This document shows, in pieces, positions 25,174-33,672 of a stretch of 64,000 nt of DNA (position 1 is its first letter; each line of letters opens with the position of its first letter). The notes below the pieces were generated by a model that saw only the letters and a list, made by a program, of their open reading frames with translations, did no database searches and was not told the origin of the DNA. Source of the stretch: Paenibacillus sp. HGH0039 (GTDB taxonomy: Bacteria > Bacillota > Bacilli > Paenibacillales > NBRC-103111); the NCBI RefSeq assembly GCF_000411255.1, contig NZ_KE150412.1:1632892-1696891 (forward strand), written 5' to 3'. Made by a program: the position numbers and the translations under genes.

Positions 25174-26877
25174 TTACAAAAAAGTTTCCCTCAGGACTTC
25201 CGTCATCACGGCGATGCCGCGGCCGATCTCCTCCCGGGACAGATGTCCGAAGCCGAAACATGCCGCGGGTCTTCCTCCGCAGCGGACATGCTGCCCGGCG
25301 TCCCGCCAGAAGACACCCCGCTCGGCGCATTCGGCGGCAAATCGCCTATACGCTTCCGCGCCGCCTTTCCACCAGCCGAAAATGTGGAGTCCCGCTTCGC
25401 TCGGCATCCATTCAAAAGCGGGATCCAGCGCGGTCAGCCCCGAACGCAGCAAGGCGGCTTTTTCCCCGTACACCCGCTGCATCCTGCGCAGATGACGCTC
25501 GTAGGCGCCGCTGTTCATAAAGGCCGCCAGGGCCCGCTGCTCCATCATTCCCGTCGTCAGAGGCTCGTAATGCTGCTTGGCGCGCCGGAAAGGTTCGACG
25601 AGAGACGGCGGCAGCACCGCATAGCCGAGGCGCAGGCCCGCGTACATCGTCCGCGAGAACGTGCCGACGAACAGGACGCGGCCTTCGCGGTCCAGCGCCT
25701 TAAGCGGCTCCAGGGGCCGGCCCGCGTAGCGGAACTCGGTGTCGTAATCGTCCTCGATGATGACGGCGCCGCGTTCCTTCGCCCAGCGGAGCAGCTCCTG
25801 CCTCCGCTTCAGCGGAAGAACCGCCCCGGTCGGAAACTGCCGTCCGGGGGTGACGAACAGCAGCCGCGCATTCCATGGCTGCGGGATGATGCCCTGCCCG
25901 TCGACGGGCGCATCGACGGGCACGCCGCCTGCGGCGGCCGCAGCGCGCACGGCGCCGCTGTAACCGGGCGACTCGACGACTACCTCGTCGCCCGGGCCTA
26001 CCAGCAGCTGCATCGTCAGCGCGATCGCCTGCATCGACCCGTTCACGATTGCGACGCAATCGGGGTCCGCGTCGATGCTTCGCGAGCGCCGCAGATGCAG
26101 CGCGATAGCCGAGCGCAGCGAATAGTCGCCTTGAGGGTCGCGCAGCGGACTCTCAAGGAAGGCGGCGCTGCGCACCTGCTCGTGCAGGCAGCGGTTCCAG
26201 GCCTGCCTCGGGAAGGCCGAGCTGTCGGTGCCGGACAGCTCGAAGACGACGGAACCCGGACCCGCGGGTGTATGCGGGTCCGCGCTCCAGGAGGCCGCAC
26301 TGCGGCTGCGCGTTTCGTCCGCCCGCCCGGGCGGACTTGCAAGGGCCGCGGTTCGCCGGGCAGTCCCTGCATCCGCAGCTTTCACTCCGCTCGCCTCTGC
26401 CGGCTCTACACCGCTCGCTTCGGCATAACCTGCGGGTACGCCGCCCGGCCTCCGCTCTGCTCCGCCGTACTCCTGCTCCCGGCTATCCTCCTTATTTCCT
26501 GCCGAGGCGCCGCTCCCTTCTTCTCGTCTGCGTGCGCCGCCGCCCCCCGGTTCCATCAAAAGGCGTCCCCATGCCGACAAAAGGAGGGGTTCATCCGAAG
26601 AGGAGCCGGTTCCCGCCGCCTGATCGCTGCGGTAGGCAACGAACGTTCCTTTTCCCGGTTTGCCTTCTATGTATCCTTCGGACATCAGCATCTCGTACAC
26701 TTGCATAACGAGTCCCCGGGAGATTCCGTATACCTCCGCCAGCTCCCGGCTTGAAGGGAGTTTAGAGCCCGATTCCAGTCTTCCTTCTACTATACTTTCC
26801 CGCAGCGCTCGGTAGAGGGCGGTATTTTTATGGGGAAACAGTTGTGCATAGTGATTAAAAGGGATTAAAATCTTCAC
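25174..26877 (-). CDS. MocR/GabR-family regulator with Arg at the PLP-lysine position
   Basis: The 567-residue protein has an N-terminal winged helix of GntR type (YRALRESIVEGRLESGSKLP through GKGTFVAYRS), a low-complexity Ala/Gly/Glu/Arg linker of about 110 residues, and a class I aminotransferase-like domain. The PLP site keeps IIEDDYDTEFRY, but the cofactor lysine normally found in GTFSKT is Arg409 here (GTFSRTMYAGLRLGY, codon CGG at 25651-25653). The conserved TPSHQ is also changed, to TPGRQ. It may bind PLP without a Schiff base or sense something else. No obvious target gene pair is adjacent other than the divergent PrsW gene. Confidence 0.88.
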   Translation of the reverse strand: MKILIPFNHYAQLFPHKNTALYRALRESIVEGRLESGSKLPSSRELAEVYGISRGLVMQVYEMLMSEGYIEGKPGKGTFVAYRSDQAAGTGSSSDEPLLLSAWGRLLMEPGGGGARRREEGSGASAGNKEDSREQEYGGAERRPGGVPAGYAEASGVEPAEASGVKAADAGTARRTAALASPPGRADETRSRSAASWSADPHTPAGPGSVVFELSGTDSSAFPRQAWNRCLHEQVRSAAFLESPLRDPQGDYSLRSAIALHLRRSRSIDADPDCVAIVNGSMQAIALTMQLLVGPGDEVVVESPGYSGAVRAAAAAGGVPVDAPVDGQGIIPQPWNARLLFVTPGRQFPTGAVLPLKRRQELLRWAKERGAVIIEDDYDTEFRYAGRPLEPLKALDREGRVLFVGTFSRTMYAGLRLGYAVLPPSLVEPFRRAKQHYEPLTTGMMEQRALAAFMNSGAYERHLRRMQRVYGEKAALLRSGLTALDPAFEWMPSEAGLHIFGWWKGGAEAYRRFAAECAERGVFWRDAGQHVRCGGRPAACFGFGHLSREEIGRGIAVMTEVLRETFL

Positions 26878-27258
26878 ATAAACCTCCGCCGAATTCCGGT
26901 GAAAATAAAAAGCCGCCTGATCGTTTCTATCTTCTTACCATCTCACAGAGACGTGTTCAAAATCAACAGCGCTGCAGCCGGCTCCGGCCCCGTTCACCTG
27001 AGTCCCATTTCAGGCGGTCTCTACGAACTTTTATGAGGGGGGAAGCAAGCTTGAGGAACCTTCCTGATCCCCTATCAAGGAAGCTCTATAAGCCGTTTCA
27101 CCTGTTCCGTTTAGGCATATTTGAAGCCGCCGCCCTGTTTAATGGGGCTGTTTCCGGCAGCGGAGCGAAGCACGGGTTCTTTGCCCGTCTCCACCCGCAG
27201 CTCCGGTAACAGGACAGACGCTTGTTATCTGCCTTCGGCGCACAGAAAGGAAAATGAT
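26878..27258. other. 381-base divergent intergenic region
   Basis: This region separates MocR from the PrsW fusion gene. It contains an imperfect hairpin near 27062-27090 (CTTCCTGAT / ATCAAGGAAG with one bulge) that is not followed by T, and no convincing ORF. I see no clear SigA promoter. MocR regulators often bind their divergent neighbour's promoter, so an operator may lie here. Confidence 0.4.
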
Positions 27259-29511
27259 ATGATTTTGCCTGGTTTGCGTTTAACTATCCGGACCGCTCTC
27301 GACCGGTTTCGTACCCATTGGAAAAAAAGAGCCGTGCAGGCTCCGCGTTTGTTCGCCTTCTATTCGATTTTATCTTGGCTCGGTCTGGCCTTCTTATGCC
27401 TGTCCCTGCCTTTTATGAAAGACAGCCGCACTTTGCTGGTGCAGGCTTTGGCCTCTTTTTACGTACTCTGGCAATTGTGGATCGTCTGCCGTTCCAAAAC
27501 CGTCGGCTGGTCCGCGTACACCGCTTTTTTTATCATCGGCACCTGGATCGTAGCTCCGCTCAATACGCTGTTCATTCAGCTGGTCTTCCTGCCGTTCGAT
27601 CCGGCGGTTTACGCCGTCTGGAATGCGTCGCTCGTTTCTCCGCTGACGGAGGAACTGATGAAGCTGGCTCCCCTGCTCCTGTTTTTGTGGGGCTCGCGCA
27701 AAGCGACCTCGCTTAGTCTGGCCGACTTCGCCCTGATCGGCGGCGCTACCGGAGCCGGACTCCAGTTCCTGGAGGAATATTGGATGCGGCTGCATGCCAG
27801 TCTGGAGCCGGCCGGTTCCGCGGCGGTTTCGCCGGATAGCGCAATGAGCTGGAACCTGTTTCACTTCCTGCCGTCCCTTGAGCAGGGTCTCGCCTCGCCC
27901 TGGGCCGGGCACACGGCGGCCACCGCCCTCTGCGCCCTCGGCCTCGGAATCGCCATCCGCCTGCGCCGGGTCATCGGGAAAGCCGCTTACGCGCTGCCCG
28001 TCTTTCTGCTTGTCTGGGTCGCCGCGGATCACGCGGTGCATAACGGGACACAGGCGACCTGGCTGAACGGGTTCCATATGACGCTGGGCGGCGGCGCTTA
28101 TACCAAGGTGTTGTTTATCGTTCTGCTGATCGGTGCGGTCGCATACGACTACGCCGACTTGAACCGCATGCGGAAGGGGCTGACATTGTTCCGCTCCGAA
28201 AACTTGATCGAACCGTTCCGCGAGCTCTACCGTTCTTTGAGCATGCTGCCGGAAGGCGCCAAACGCTACGTCAGCCTTCTCCGTTTCTACAGAATCCGGC
28301 GCCGCTTGGCCTTCACCCTGCTGTACGGCAAAAAAGACGCCAAACGCAGCCTCGGAAATCTCCAGGATGAAATGAAGACGCTGAACAAGGCGGCTGTCCC
28401 CGTCCTGCTTGCGGCGGGGTTCCTTCTGCTGAGCGCCGCCGGCTGGACCGGGGGGCTTGCAGCCGCCGCAGGATCAAGCCCTGGCGGCAACGCCTGCGTC
28501 TCCTGCCTGTACGCGCCCACCGCGGCCTGGTGGAGCGGGCAGAGTGCCGCCGCGAAAGGGGTGCTCCTGCTCGGCACCGCCTTTCTCTTCACTTCTTTCT
28601 TCCCGCTGTGGGGCGCGGTAAGCGATACGCTGGCGGGCGACTTCAAAGCCCGCCGCAAACACGCCGGGCGGCTTCAGCCCGGAGAGATTTTGCCGCTGCT
28701 CGGCGCGTTCACTCCGCGTATGGCGGCGGCCGCCGGCCTGCGGCGGCTTCTCGACCTCCTGGCGGGTCTTGAAGCCGGGAAGAAGCCTTCCGCGCCAAGC
28801 GAGCCCGCGGCTTCCTCCGGCGCGCAGGAACAGCCTTCTGCGGCCCAGTCCGCCGAAGCCCCGTCTGCCGCGGAAAGCGCGGCGGACGCCAGCTTCGGCG
28901 CTGACGATACGGCCGGTGCGGCTGGCGCGGCGAGTTCCGGAACCGTTCCGGAACGCAGACACCGTTTCACAACGGAGCGCACGCGGCAGACCGTCCACCA
29001 AGGGAAGCAGGCGTATTTGCCTGCCGGAACCCGCTACGGAGGCGGGTGGACGATCAGGGGGCTGCATAACTGGAACGGCTTTATAGACGCCGTCCGCCGG
29101 GACCGACTCACCGTGGTGAGAACCGAGGAACTGCCGGAGAACGGAATCCGCAGAGCCGTCATCAGACGGCAGGGAACGGACCCCCTTACCGGGGAAACGT
29201 TCACTTCCCTGACATACGGCAAAACGTTTTATCCCAAACACTACAACGATTCGGAGATCGATCGTTTAGGGGAAGATGCGCTGAACAAGGCTATTCTTCA
29301 TAATCGGCTGCAATCGCAGAATGACCATCTCGGCCGCCTTCAAGCATACACATTTAGAGAAGAAGTGGTTGGGCCCGACGGAAAAATCATCGGAGTTCAG
29401 GGAAGAGTCCTCCCCGATACCGAAGGCAATTTGACGGAAATTATCGACCATTTTCCTTACAATCACCGCCAGACGGTGTCGTTCCGCCGGCTTTCTGCGG
29501 ATCAGGACTAA
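27259..29511 (+). CDS. PrsW-type intramembrane protease fused to a toxin-like C-terminal domain
   Basis: The 750-residue protein has a polytopic N-terminal half with the PrsW signature: LTEELMKLAP (Glu131-Glu132), QFLEEYWM (Glu172-Glu173), a His in AGHTAATALCALG and DHAVHN. Two more hydrophobic segments lie near residues 395-455. Residues about 509-565 are an Ala/Ser/Glu/Pro linker. The last 165 residues are soluble: GGGWTIRGLHNWNGFIDAV, then TSLTYGKTFYPKHYNDSEID, then a beta-rich end with a PDTEGNLTEIIDHFPYN-like strand. That order recalls C-terminal domains of polymorphic toxins of EndoU/CdiA type, from memory. The start is ATG 27259 after AGAAAGG; earlier codons of the frame look non-coding. 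Confidence 0.7.
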   Translation: MILPGLRLTIRTALDRFRTHWKKRAVQAPRLFAFYSILSWLGLAFLCLSLPFMKDSRTLLVQALASFYVLWQLWIVCRSKTVGWSAYTAFFIIGTWIVAPLNTLFIQLVFLPFDPAVYAVWNASLVSPLTEELMKLAPLLLFLWGSRKATSLSLADFALIGGATGAGLQFLEEYWMRLHASLEPAGSAAVSPDSAMSWNLFHFLPSLEQGLASPWAGHTAATALCALGLGIAIRLRRVIGKAAYALPVFLLVWVAADHAVHNGTQATWLNGFHMTLGGGAYTKVLFIVLLIGAVAYDYADLNRMRKGLTLFRSENLIEPFRELYRSLSMLPEGAKRYVSLLRFYRIRRRLAFTLLYGKKDAKRSLGNLQDEMKTLNKAAVPVLLAAGFLLLSAAGWTGGLAAAAGSSPGGNACVSCLYAPTAAWWSGQSAAAKGVLLLGTAFLFTSFFPLWGAVSDTLAGDFKARRKHAGRLQPGEILPLLGAFTPRMAAAAGLRRLLDLLAGLEAGKKPSAPSEPAASSGAQEQPSAAQSAEAPSAAESAADASFGADDTAGAAGAASSGTVPERRHRFTTERTRQTVHQGKQAYLPAGTRYGGGWTIRGLHNWNGFIDAVRRDRLTVVRTEELPENGIRRAVIRRQGTDPLTGETFTSLTYGKTFYPKHYNDSEIDRLGEDALNKAILHNRLQSQNDHLGRLQAYTFREEVVGPDGKIIGVQGRVLPDTEGNLTEIIDHFPYNHRQTVSFRRLSADQD

Positions 29512-29600
29512 ATTTTACCGCATTGTCGTAAGCACACGGGCTCATGTACCGCCGCTAAGCAAAAAGGCGATATGCGGAACGTTCGGAAAGGAGGACAACC

Positions 29601-29927
29601 ATGGAAGCCAACATAGAGCTGCTGCGGCATCTGGCCCAGATTCACCGCCCCGTCGATAGCGACGCCGATGATATCTGGCATTATATGATTTTGAATATGG
29701 AAGAAGACGCCCTGGATCCCCCGGCGCTTCAAGCCGTCGCCTCCGCCTTGGAGAGCGAAACGAATCAGGGAATCGGGTTCCGTGAAATCCAGTTCGAGCG
29801 CGTGCTTGAGCACCCCGAGCTTGTCGAAATGGAATACTATGAGACGAATCTGGTCTGTCCGCGGGAATCGCTGGCCGCTCATATCCGCAAAATCCTTTTG
29901 CTGTACGACGCGGGGATGGAAGCTTAA
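29601..29927 (+). CDS. Small acidic protein, candidate immunity partner
   Basis: The 108-residue protein is rich in Glu and Asp (MEANIELLRHLAQIHRPVDS at the start, then a VDSDADD stretch and FREIQFERVLEHPELVEMEY later) and has no membrane span or signal peptide. It starts 89 bases after the PrsW fusion gene with an AAAGGAGG site. Size, acidity and position after a toxin-like C-terminus fit an immunity protein. I recognise no family by sequence. Confidence 0.7.
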   Translation: MEANIELLRHLAQIHRPVDSDADDIWHYMILNMEEDALDPPALQAVASALESETNQGIGFREIQFERVLEHPELVEMEYYETNLVCPRESLAAHIRKILLLYDAGMEA

Positions 29928-30093
29928 CATACCGGACTTGATCGCGTACCTCTCTCTGTTTCTCCCTACTCTCTAGCTGCAAATTCGCTTGTTCTGTGCC
30001 CGGATTTCTTATTCCTTCGGCAATACACTCGACGTTTCTCTTGCGCTTTCCGCACGTTTTTCCGGAGCTTTATTACCGGTTCTTGCGGGTTCA

Positions 30094-30126
30094 AACGGCT
30101 TCCGGATACCGGGAGCCGTTTTTTTT
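30094..30126 (+). terminator. Terminator after the PrsW/small-protein unit
   Basis: AACGGCTTCCGG and CCGGGAGCCGTT pair around a 3-base loop and are followed by eight T. Confidence 0.88.
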
Positions 30127-30136
30127 AGGTAACGCA

Positions 30137-30166
30137 GTGACGCATTCCGGTAAGAAGTGCTATAAT
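30137..30166 (+). promoter_or_regulatory. Probable SigA promoter of the aminotransferase gene
   Basis: A perfect TATAAT (30161-30166) is preceded at 18 bases by GTGACG, a 4/6 match to the -35 consensus. The gene begins 45 bases downstream. Confidence 0.6.
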
Positions 30167-30210
30167 AATGGCTAAAATGAATTTCCATAACCCCGGAAGG
30201 ATGGAGCGGA

Positions 30211-31518
30211 ATGAACCCCCTTGCTAAGCAGTTGAATGAAACCATCGAAAAAGAAAACGCCTATGTGTATGAGATGTTATCGTCGTTGGGCAAGCAAATC
30301 TATTTCCCGAAAGTCGGCATTTTGAGCCAATCGGCCGAGGCGAAAACCAAAGCCGGTAAATATAATGCCACGATCGGTACTGCCATCGAGAAGGGTCAGC
30401 CTATGCACCTGAAGGTCATTCAGGATACGCTGTCCGCCTATGATCCGAAAGATCTTTACGAGTACGCGCCTCCTGCGGGCAAGCCCGGTTTGCGCACCGC
30501 CTGGCGTAAAAAAATGCTGGAGGAGAATCCGTCCTTAAGCAACAAAACGTTCGGCAATCCGATCGTGACCAACGCCCTTACACACGGCCTGAGCATTGCG
30601 GCCGACCTGTTCGTAGAAGCGGGGGACCGCGTCATTATTCCGGATAAAAACTGGGAAAACTACGAGCTCACCTTCGGAATCCGCCGGGGCGCCGAAATCG
30701 TTACGTACCCGCTTTACAATGAAGACAACACGTTTAATTCCGCGGGACTCCGCGAACGGCTCCTTGCCCAGAAAGACAAAGGCAAAGCGTTCGTCGTTCT
30801 GAATTTCCCGAACAATCCGACAGGCTATACGCCTGGAGCGGAAGAAGGACGCCAGATCGTTTCCGTAATCCGCGAAGCCGCGGAAGCGGGCATCAATGTC
30901 GTGGCCGTTACCGACGATGCGTACTTCGCCCTCTTCTTCGAGAATTCCCTGCAGGAATCTCTTTTCGGCCAGCTTGCCGATCTTCACGACCGCGTACTGG
31001 CGGTTAAAGTGGACGGCGCTACGAAAGAAGAGTATGTGTGGGGCTTCCGCGTAGGTTTTATCACTTACGCCGGCAAGAATGAAGCGCTGCTCAGCGCGCT
31101 GGAACAGAAAACGCTCGGGATTATCCGGGCCACGATCTCCTCGTGCTCGCATCCTTCGCAGACGTTTGTCCTGCACGCCTTGAACTCTCCGGAATTCAAC
31201 GCCCAGAAGCAGGAGAAGTTCGAAATCATGAAGGGCCGCGCGAACAAAGTGAAAGCTCTGCTCGACAGCGGCAAGTACGGAGACTCCTGGGATTACTATC
31301 CGTTCAACTCCGGCTACTTCATGTGCCTGAAGCTGAAAACCGTCGATGCGGAAGCGCTCCGCCAGCGCCTGCTGGAAGTTTACGGCGTCGGAACGATCGC
31401 CCTCAGCGAAACGGATCTTCGCGTCGCTTTCTCCTGCATCGACGAAGAAAACATCGAGGAGCTTTTCGACCTGATCTATCAGGGAGTACGCGACCTTGAG
31501 ACGGTTTCCGCGAAATAA
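30211..31518 (+). CDS. Class I/II PLP-dependent aminotransferase
   Basis: The 435-residue enzyme shows the class I/II pattern: ALTHGLSIAADLF for the phosphate loop, NFPNNPTGYTPG, a TDDAYFAL Asp that pairs with the pyridine nitrogen, and the PLP Lys in VKVDGATKEEYVWG. The substrate arginine is in LRVAFSCID near the end. It transfers amino groups between an amino acid and a keto acid; the amino acid is unknown. The gene is monocistronic, with its own promoter and terminator. Confidence 0.88.
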   Translation: MNPLAKQLNETIEKENAYVYEMLSSLGKQIYFPKVGILSQSAEAKTKAGKYNATIGTAIEKGQPMHLKVIQDTLSAYDPKDLYEYAPPAGKPGLRTAWRKKMLEENPSLSNKTFGNPIVTNALTHGLSIAADLFVEAGDRVIIPDKNWENYELTFGIRRGAEIVTYPLYNEDNTFNSAGLRERLLAQKDKGKAFVVLNFPNNPTGYTPGAEEGRQIVSVIREAAEAGINVVAVTDDAYFALFFENSLQESLFGQLADLHDRVLAVKVDGATKEEYVWGFRVGFITYAGKNEALLSALEQKTLGIIRATISSCSHPSQTFVLHALNSPEFNAQKQEKFEIMKGRANKVKALLDSGKYGDSWDYYPFNSGYFMCLKLKTVDAEALRQRLLEVYGVGTIALSETDLRVAFSCIDEENIEELFDLIYQGVRDLETVSAK

Positions 31519-31543
31519 GCGCTACTTCTGTTGCTCCATATGC

Positions 31544-31572
31544 AAAAGCCCGGCTGCTATAGCCGGGCTTTT
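31544..31572. terminator. Bidirectional terminator after the aminotransferase
   Basis: AAAAGCCCGGCT and its complement form a 12-bp stem with a 5-base loop, with A and T runs on either side. Confidence 0.9.
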
Positions 31573-31689
31573 TATATTTCTATATAGGAAGTCACAGAAG
31601 CGATTCCATGGAGACCCCTAGGCGTGTCGCAGGTCATGAAAGTCATCGGAGCCGCAAGAGTCACGGCAGTGTACACGGGGGCCGCGGAG

Positions 31690-31872
31690 TCACTTGAACG
31701 GAATCCACAAGGTTCCATTCCACTGTACCGGCGTTCCCGCGGCCGTTCCGTCCGCGATTTTACCGGCGGGCACACGTACCGTCCTGCCCTCGATTTCCAG
31801 CACGGCCGACGGTCCGTCCAGCTCCCGCACGAGACCGGAACGCCGGATTTTGCAGTTGCTTTTCTCCTCCAT
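31690..31872 (-). CDS. 60-residue DUF3006-like small protein
   Basis: The product starts MEEKSNCKIRRSGLVRELDG and continues SAVLEIEGRTVRVPAGKIAD, ending in WNGTLWIPFK. The pattern of two beta hairpins around VLEIEG..VRVP resembles small DUF3006-type proteins. The start is fixed by GGAGGT seven bases before ATG 31872; the open frame extends 52 codons further upstream but overlaps the phosphoesterase gene's end. Confidence 0.6.
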   Translation of the reverse strand: MEEKSNCKIRRSGLVRELDGPSAVLEIEGRTVRVPAGKIADGTAAGTPVQWNGTLWIPFK

Positions 31873-32024
31873 TAATTGTACCTCCGTTGTCGTGTCTTTA
31901 ATCCAAGCCTCTCCGTTCCCTGTCCCGCCGAGAAGTGCAGCCTGCGCTGGCGCCGCTCCCGGTGCTTGGTATTTGCCGGCCGCGTGACGGGTTCGCATCC
32001 GGCAGCCGAACATTCCTCCCGCCG

Positions 32025-32834
32025 TCACAGCTCATGGACGGTAACTTCGCTGCGGATCATAAACCGGGCGTTAGGACCCGCCTGACCGATCCCTTTGGAA
32101 ATGTAATATCGCCCATAAGAGGTTTCATGCAAGCCCTTCGTGATCCCTCTCGCCGCGAGCTCCCCCTTCCGGATAAAACGGAACAGAAACGGAACATGAA
32201 ACTGCATGCCGTGAAAATGCCCCGCCATCAAGTAAGTAAACGGGCGCTTTAAACGGAGGACGAGGTTCGGATCGTGGGTCAGCACCACGACCGGCTTGTG
32301 CGCCTCGGTATGCCGGAACGCTTTACCGATCCGGCTGTGCCCGGTGCCGAGGTCATCCACGCCGACGAACTGGAAGGCGCCGAGATCGGCGGACCGGTTG
32401 TTCAGCAGAGCAACACCCGCTTCGTCCAGAATCGCGTTCAACTTCATCATCCCGGCCGAATCCAGGCGGTGATCGTGATTGCCGAGAACGGCAAACGCAG
32501 GAATTCCGCGGGAAGCGACCGCCTTCAGCACCTTTTCAACTTTCGGCAAATACTTGCTTCTGCGGGTGAAGTCGCCGGTTAGCGCGATATAATCCGGCTT
32601 TTCCGCGTCGATCAGCCGAGTAAGCCTGCCGGGACGGACCCTCAGCTTTTCGACGTGAAGATCGCTGATCTGCAAAATCTTAATGCCGAGCCCGGCCGGT
32701 ACCCTCACGCGCTCCACTTTGAGCCACATGGTCGGTACGATCAAGAAGAGATACGCGCAGGCTGCCGCAGACAAAAGCCACACAAGTACGGTCATAAGTC
32801 TCATCCTGTTCCAGATAAAGGTTCCTTCCACCAT
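32025..32834 (-). CDS. Membrane-anchored metallophosphoesterase
   Basis: The 269-residue protein has one N-terminal membrane anchor (LVWLLSAAACAYLFLIVPTM) and a calcineurin-like domain. The dimetal motifs are all present: ISDLHVE, LTGDFTRR, VLGNHDHRLD, VVLTHDP and MAGHFHGMQF. The layout is close to the YkuE group. The substrate may be a nucleotide or lipid phosphoester outside the membrane. The start is uncertain among ATG 32834, 32804 and 32795, since none has a strong ribosome binding site. Confidence 0.88.
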   Translation of the reverse strand: MVEGTFIWNRMRLMTVLVWLLSAAACAYLFLIVPTMWLKVERVRVPAGLGIKILQISDLHVEKLRVRPGRLTRLIDAEKPDYIALTGDFTRRSKYLPKVEKVLKAVASRGIPAFAVLGNHDHRLDSAGMMKLNAILDEAGVALLNNRSADLGAFQFVGVDDLGTGHSRIGKAFRHTEAHKPVVVLTHDPNLVLRLKRPFTYLMAGHFHGMQFHVPFLFRFIRKGELAARGITKGLHETSYGRYYISKGIGQAGPNARFMIRSEVTVHEL

Positions 32835-32933
32835 AAGCCACGCATCCGGCGTTCGTCAAGAGACCGGATATCGCGGATAGCGCCGATAAAAAACAAACGC
32901 AAAATGCGTCTATTTATGTCGAAATGGGATGCC

Positions 32934-32962
32934 TTGTACAAATAGAGCCCGGAAGCTATAAT
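32934..32962 (+). promoter_or_regulatory. Strong SigA promoter before the leader peptide
   Basis: TTGTAC (32934-32939) and TATAAT (32957-32962) are 17 bases apart. Transcription would begin near 32969, 50 bases before the peptide start. Confidence 0.8.
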
Positions 32963-33018
32963 GAGATTACATAATGGAAATTAGTACCTATTATTTTAAA
33001 GGATTGGAGGTAAACGCG

Positions 33019-33099
33019 ATGAAACGCTGGGTTTTTGCTATTCTTACGGTTGCGGCATTGGTTTACTCATCCGGACTGGCTTTTCCTTGGGGTCCGTGA
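33019..33099 (+). CDS. 26-residue hydrophobic leader peptide
   Basis: ATG 33019, after GGATTGGAGG, opens a frame for MKRWVFAILTVAALVYSSGL followed by AFPWGP and a stop. It has a basic start, a hydrophobic core and a Pro-rich end, like a short signal sequence or exported peptide. A terminator hairpin begins 11 bases after its stop, before the next gene. It may be a leader whose translation controls that hairpin, or a small secreted or membrane peptide. Confidence 0.65.
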   Translation: MKRWVFAILTVAALVYSSGLAFPWGP

Positions 33100-33110
33100 G
33101 CCACTTAGAG

Positions 33111-33139
33111 GAACTGGGCTGAGCCTGGTTCTTTTTTTT
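33111..33139 (+). terminator. Attenuator-like terminator between leader peptide and DUF5317 gene
   Basis: GAACTGGG and CCTGGTTC pair (two G-T wobbles, 5-base loop) and eight T follow directly. It lies between a strong promoter and the DUF5317/GGDEF-EAL genes, which have no other visible promoter. Confidence 0.7.
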
Positions 33140-33153
33140 ATTTGGAGGTTAAT

Positions 33154-33672
33154 ATGATCTACTTCATCGTTCTGGCTGTCGTCATTACCCTTCTTTCGGG
33201 ACGGAATCCGCTCTCCCTGGTAGAGAAAGTGAACTTCAAATTACCGTATCTCCTGCTCGGAAGTTTTGCCGCCCAGATCGCGATTTTCGCCGTAACGGTC
33301 CGGACAAACCGGACGTACCCCTATTGGACGGAAGCGGCCATTTTGGCTGTGCTTCTGTTTTTGTGGCTGAACCGGAAAGTTCCCGGCATCCCCCTTATTT
33401 TCCTGGGCGCTCTCTGGAACTGGACGGCTCTTGTCCTACACGGAGGACTGATGCCCGTATCCGATACGGCGCTGGCATGGGCGGGACTTGCGTCCCTGCC
33501 GGAGAATGAACCCCGCCATCAGCTCATGGCCGCGTCCGCCTTCTGGTGGATGGGCGATTGGATTCCGCTTGTACGAAGAGTAATCAGCATCGGCGATGTA
33601 GGGATCGGAGCCGGACTCATCCGGTTTATGCTCGGAAATTCGGTGAAGAGGAGGAAGAATGAAGGACCATAA
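33154..33672 (+). CDS. DUF5317 family membrane protein
   Basis: The 172-residue protein has about four hydrophobic segments. Its [20 protein letters not shown] and HGGLMPVSD stretches and the WMGDWIPL motif near residue 130 are typical for DUF5317. The function is unknown. The start is ATG 33154, preceded by TTGGAGG. Its end overlaps the start of the GGDEF/EAL gene by 14 bases, so the two are translationally coupled. Confidence 0.82.
   Translation: MIYFIVLAVVITLLSGRNPLSLVEKVNFKLPYLLLGSFAAQIAIFAVTVRTNRTYPYWTEAAILAVLLFLWLNRKVPGIPLIFLGALWNWTALVLHGGLMPVSDTALAWAGLASLPENEPRHQLMAASAFWWMGDWIPLVRRVISIGDVGIGAGLIRFMLGNSVKRRKNEGP

Noticed and set aside
25156-26754. 532-codon frame opposite the MocR gene
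   Set aside because: High GC content lengthens antisense frames; the MocR reading has conserved domains from end to end.
26878-27258. T-box or cobalamin riboswitch before the PrsW gene
   Set aside because: I looked for the T-box GGTGG core and the B12 box in this leader-like region and found neither; only a weak hairpin is present.
31572-31775. Minus-strand frame ending DTPRGLHGIASVTSYIEI just at the terminator
   Set aside because: It reads rather protein-like, but has no ribosome binding site and overlaps the well-supported 60-residue gene; kept only as a note.
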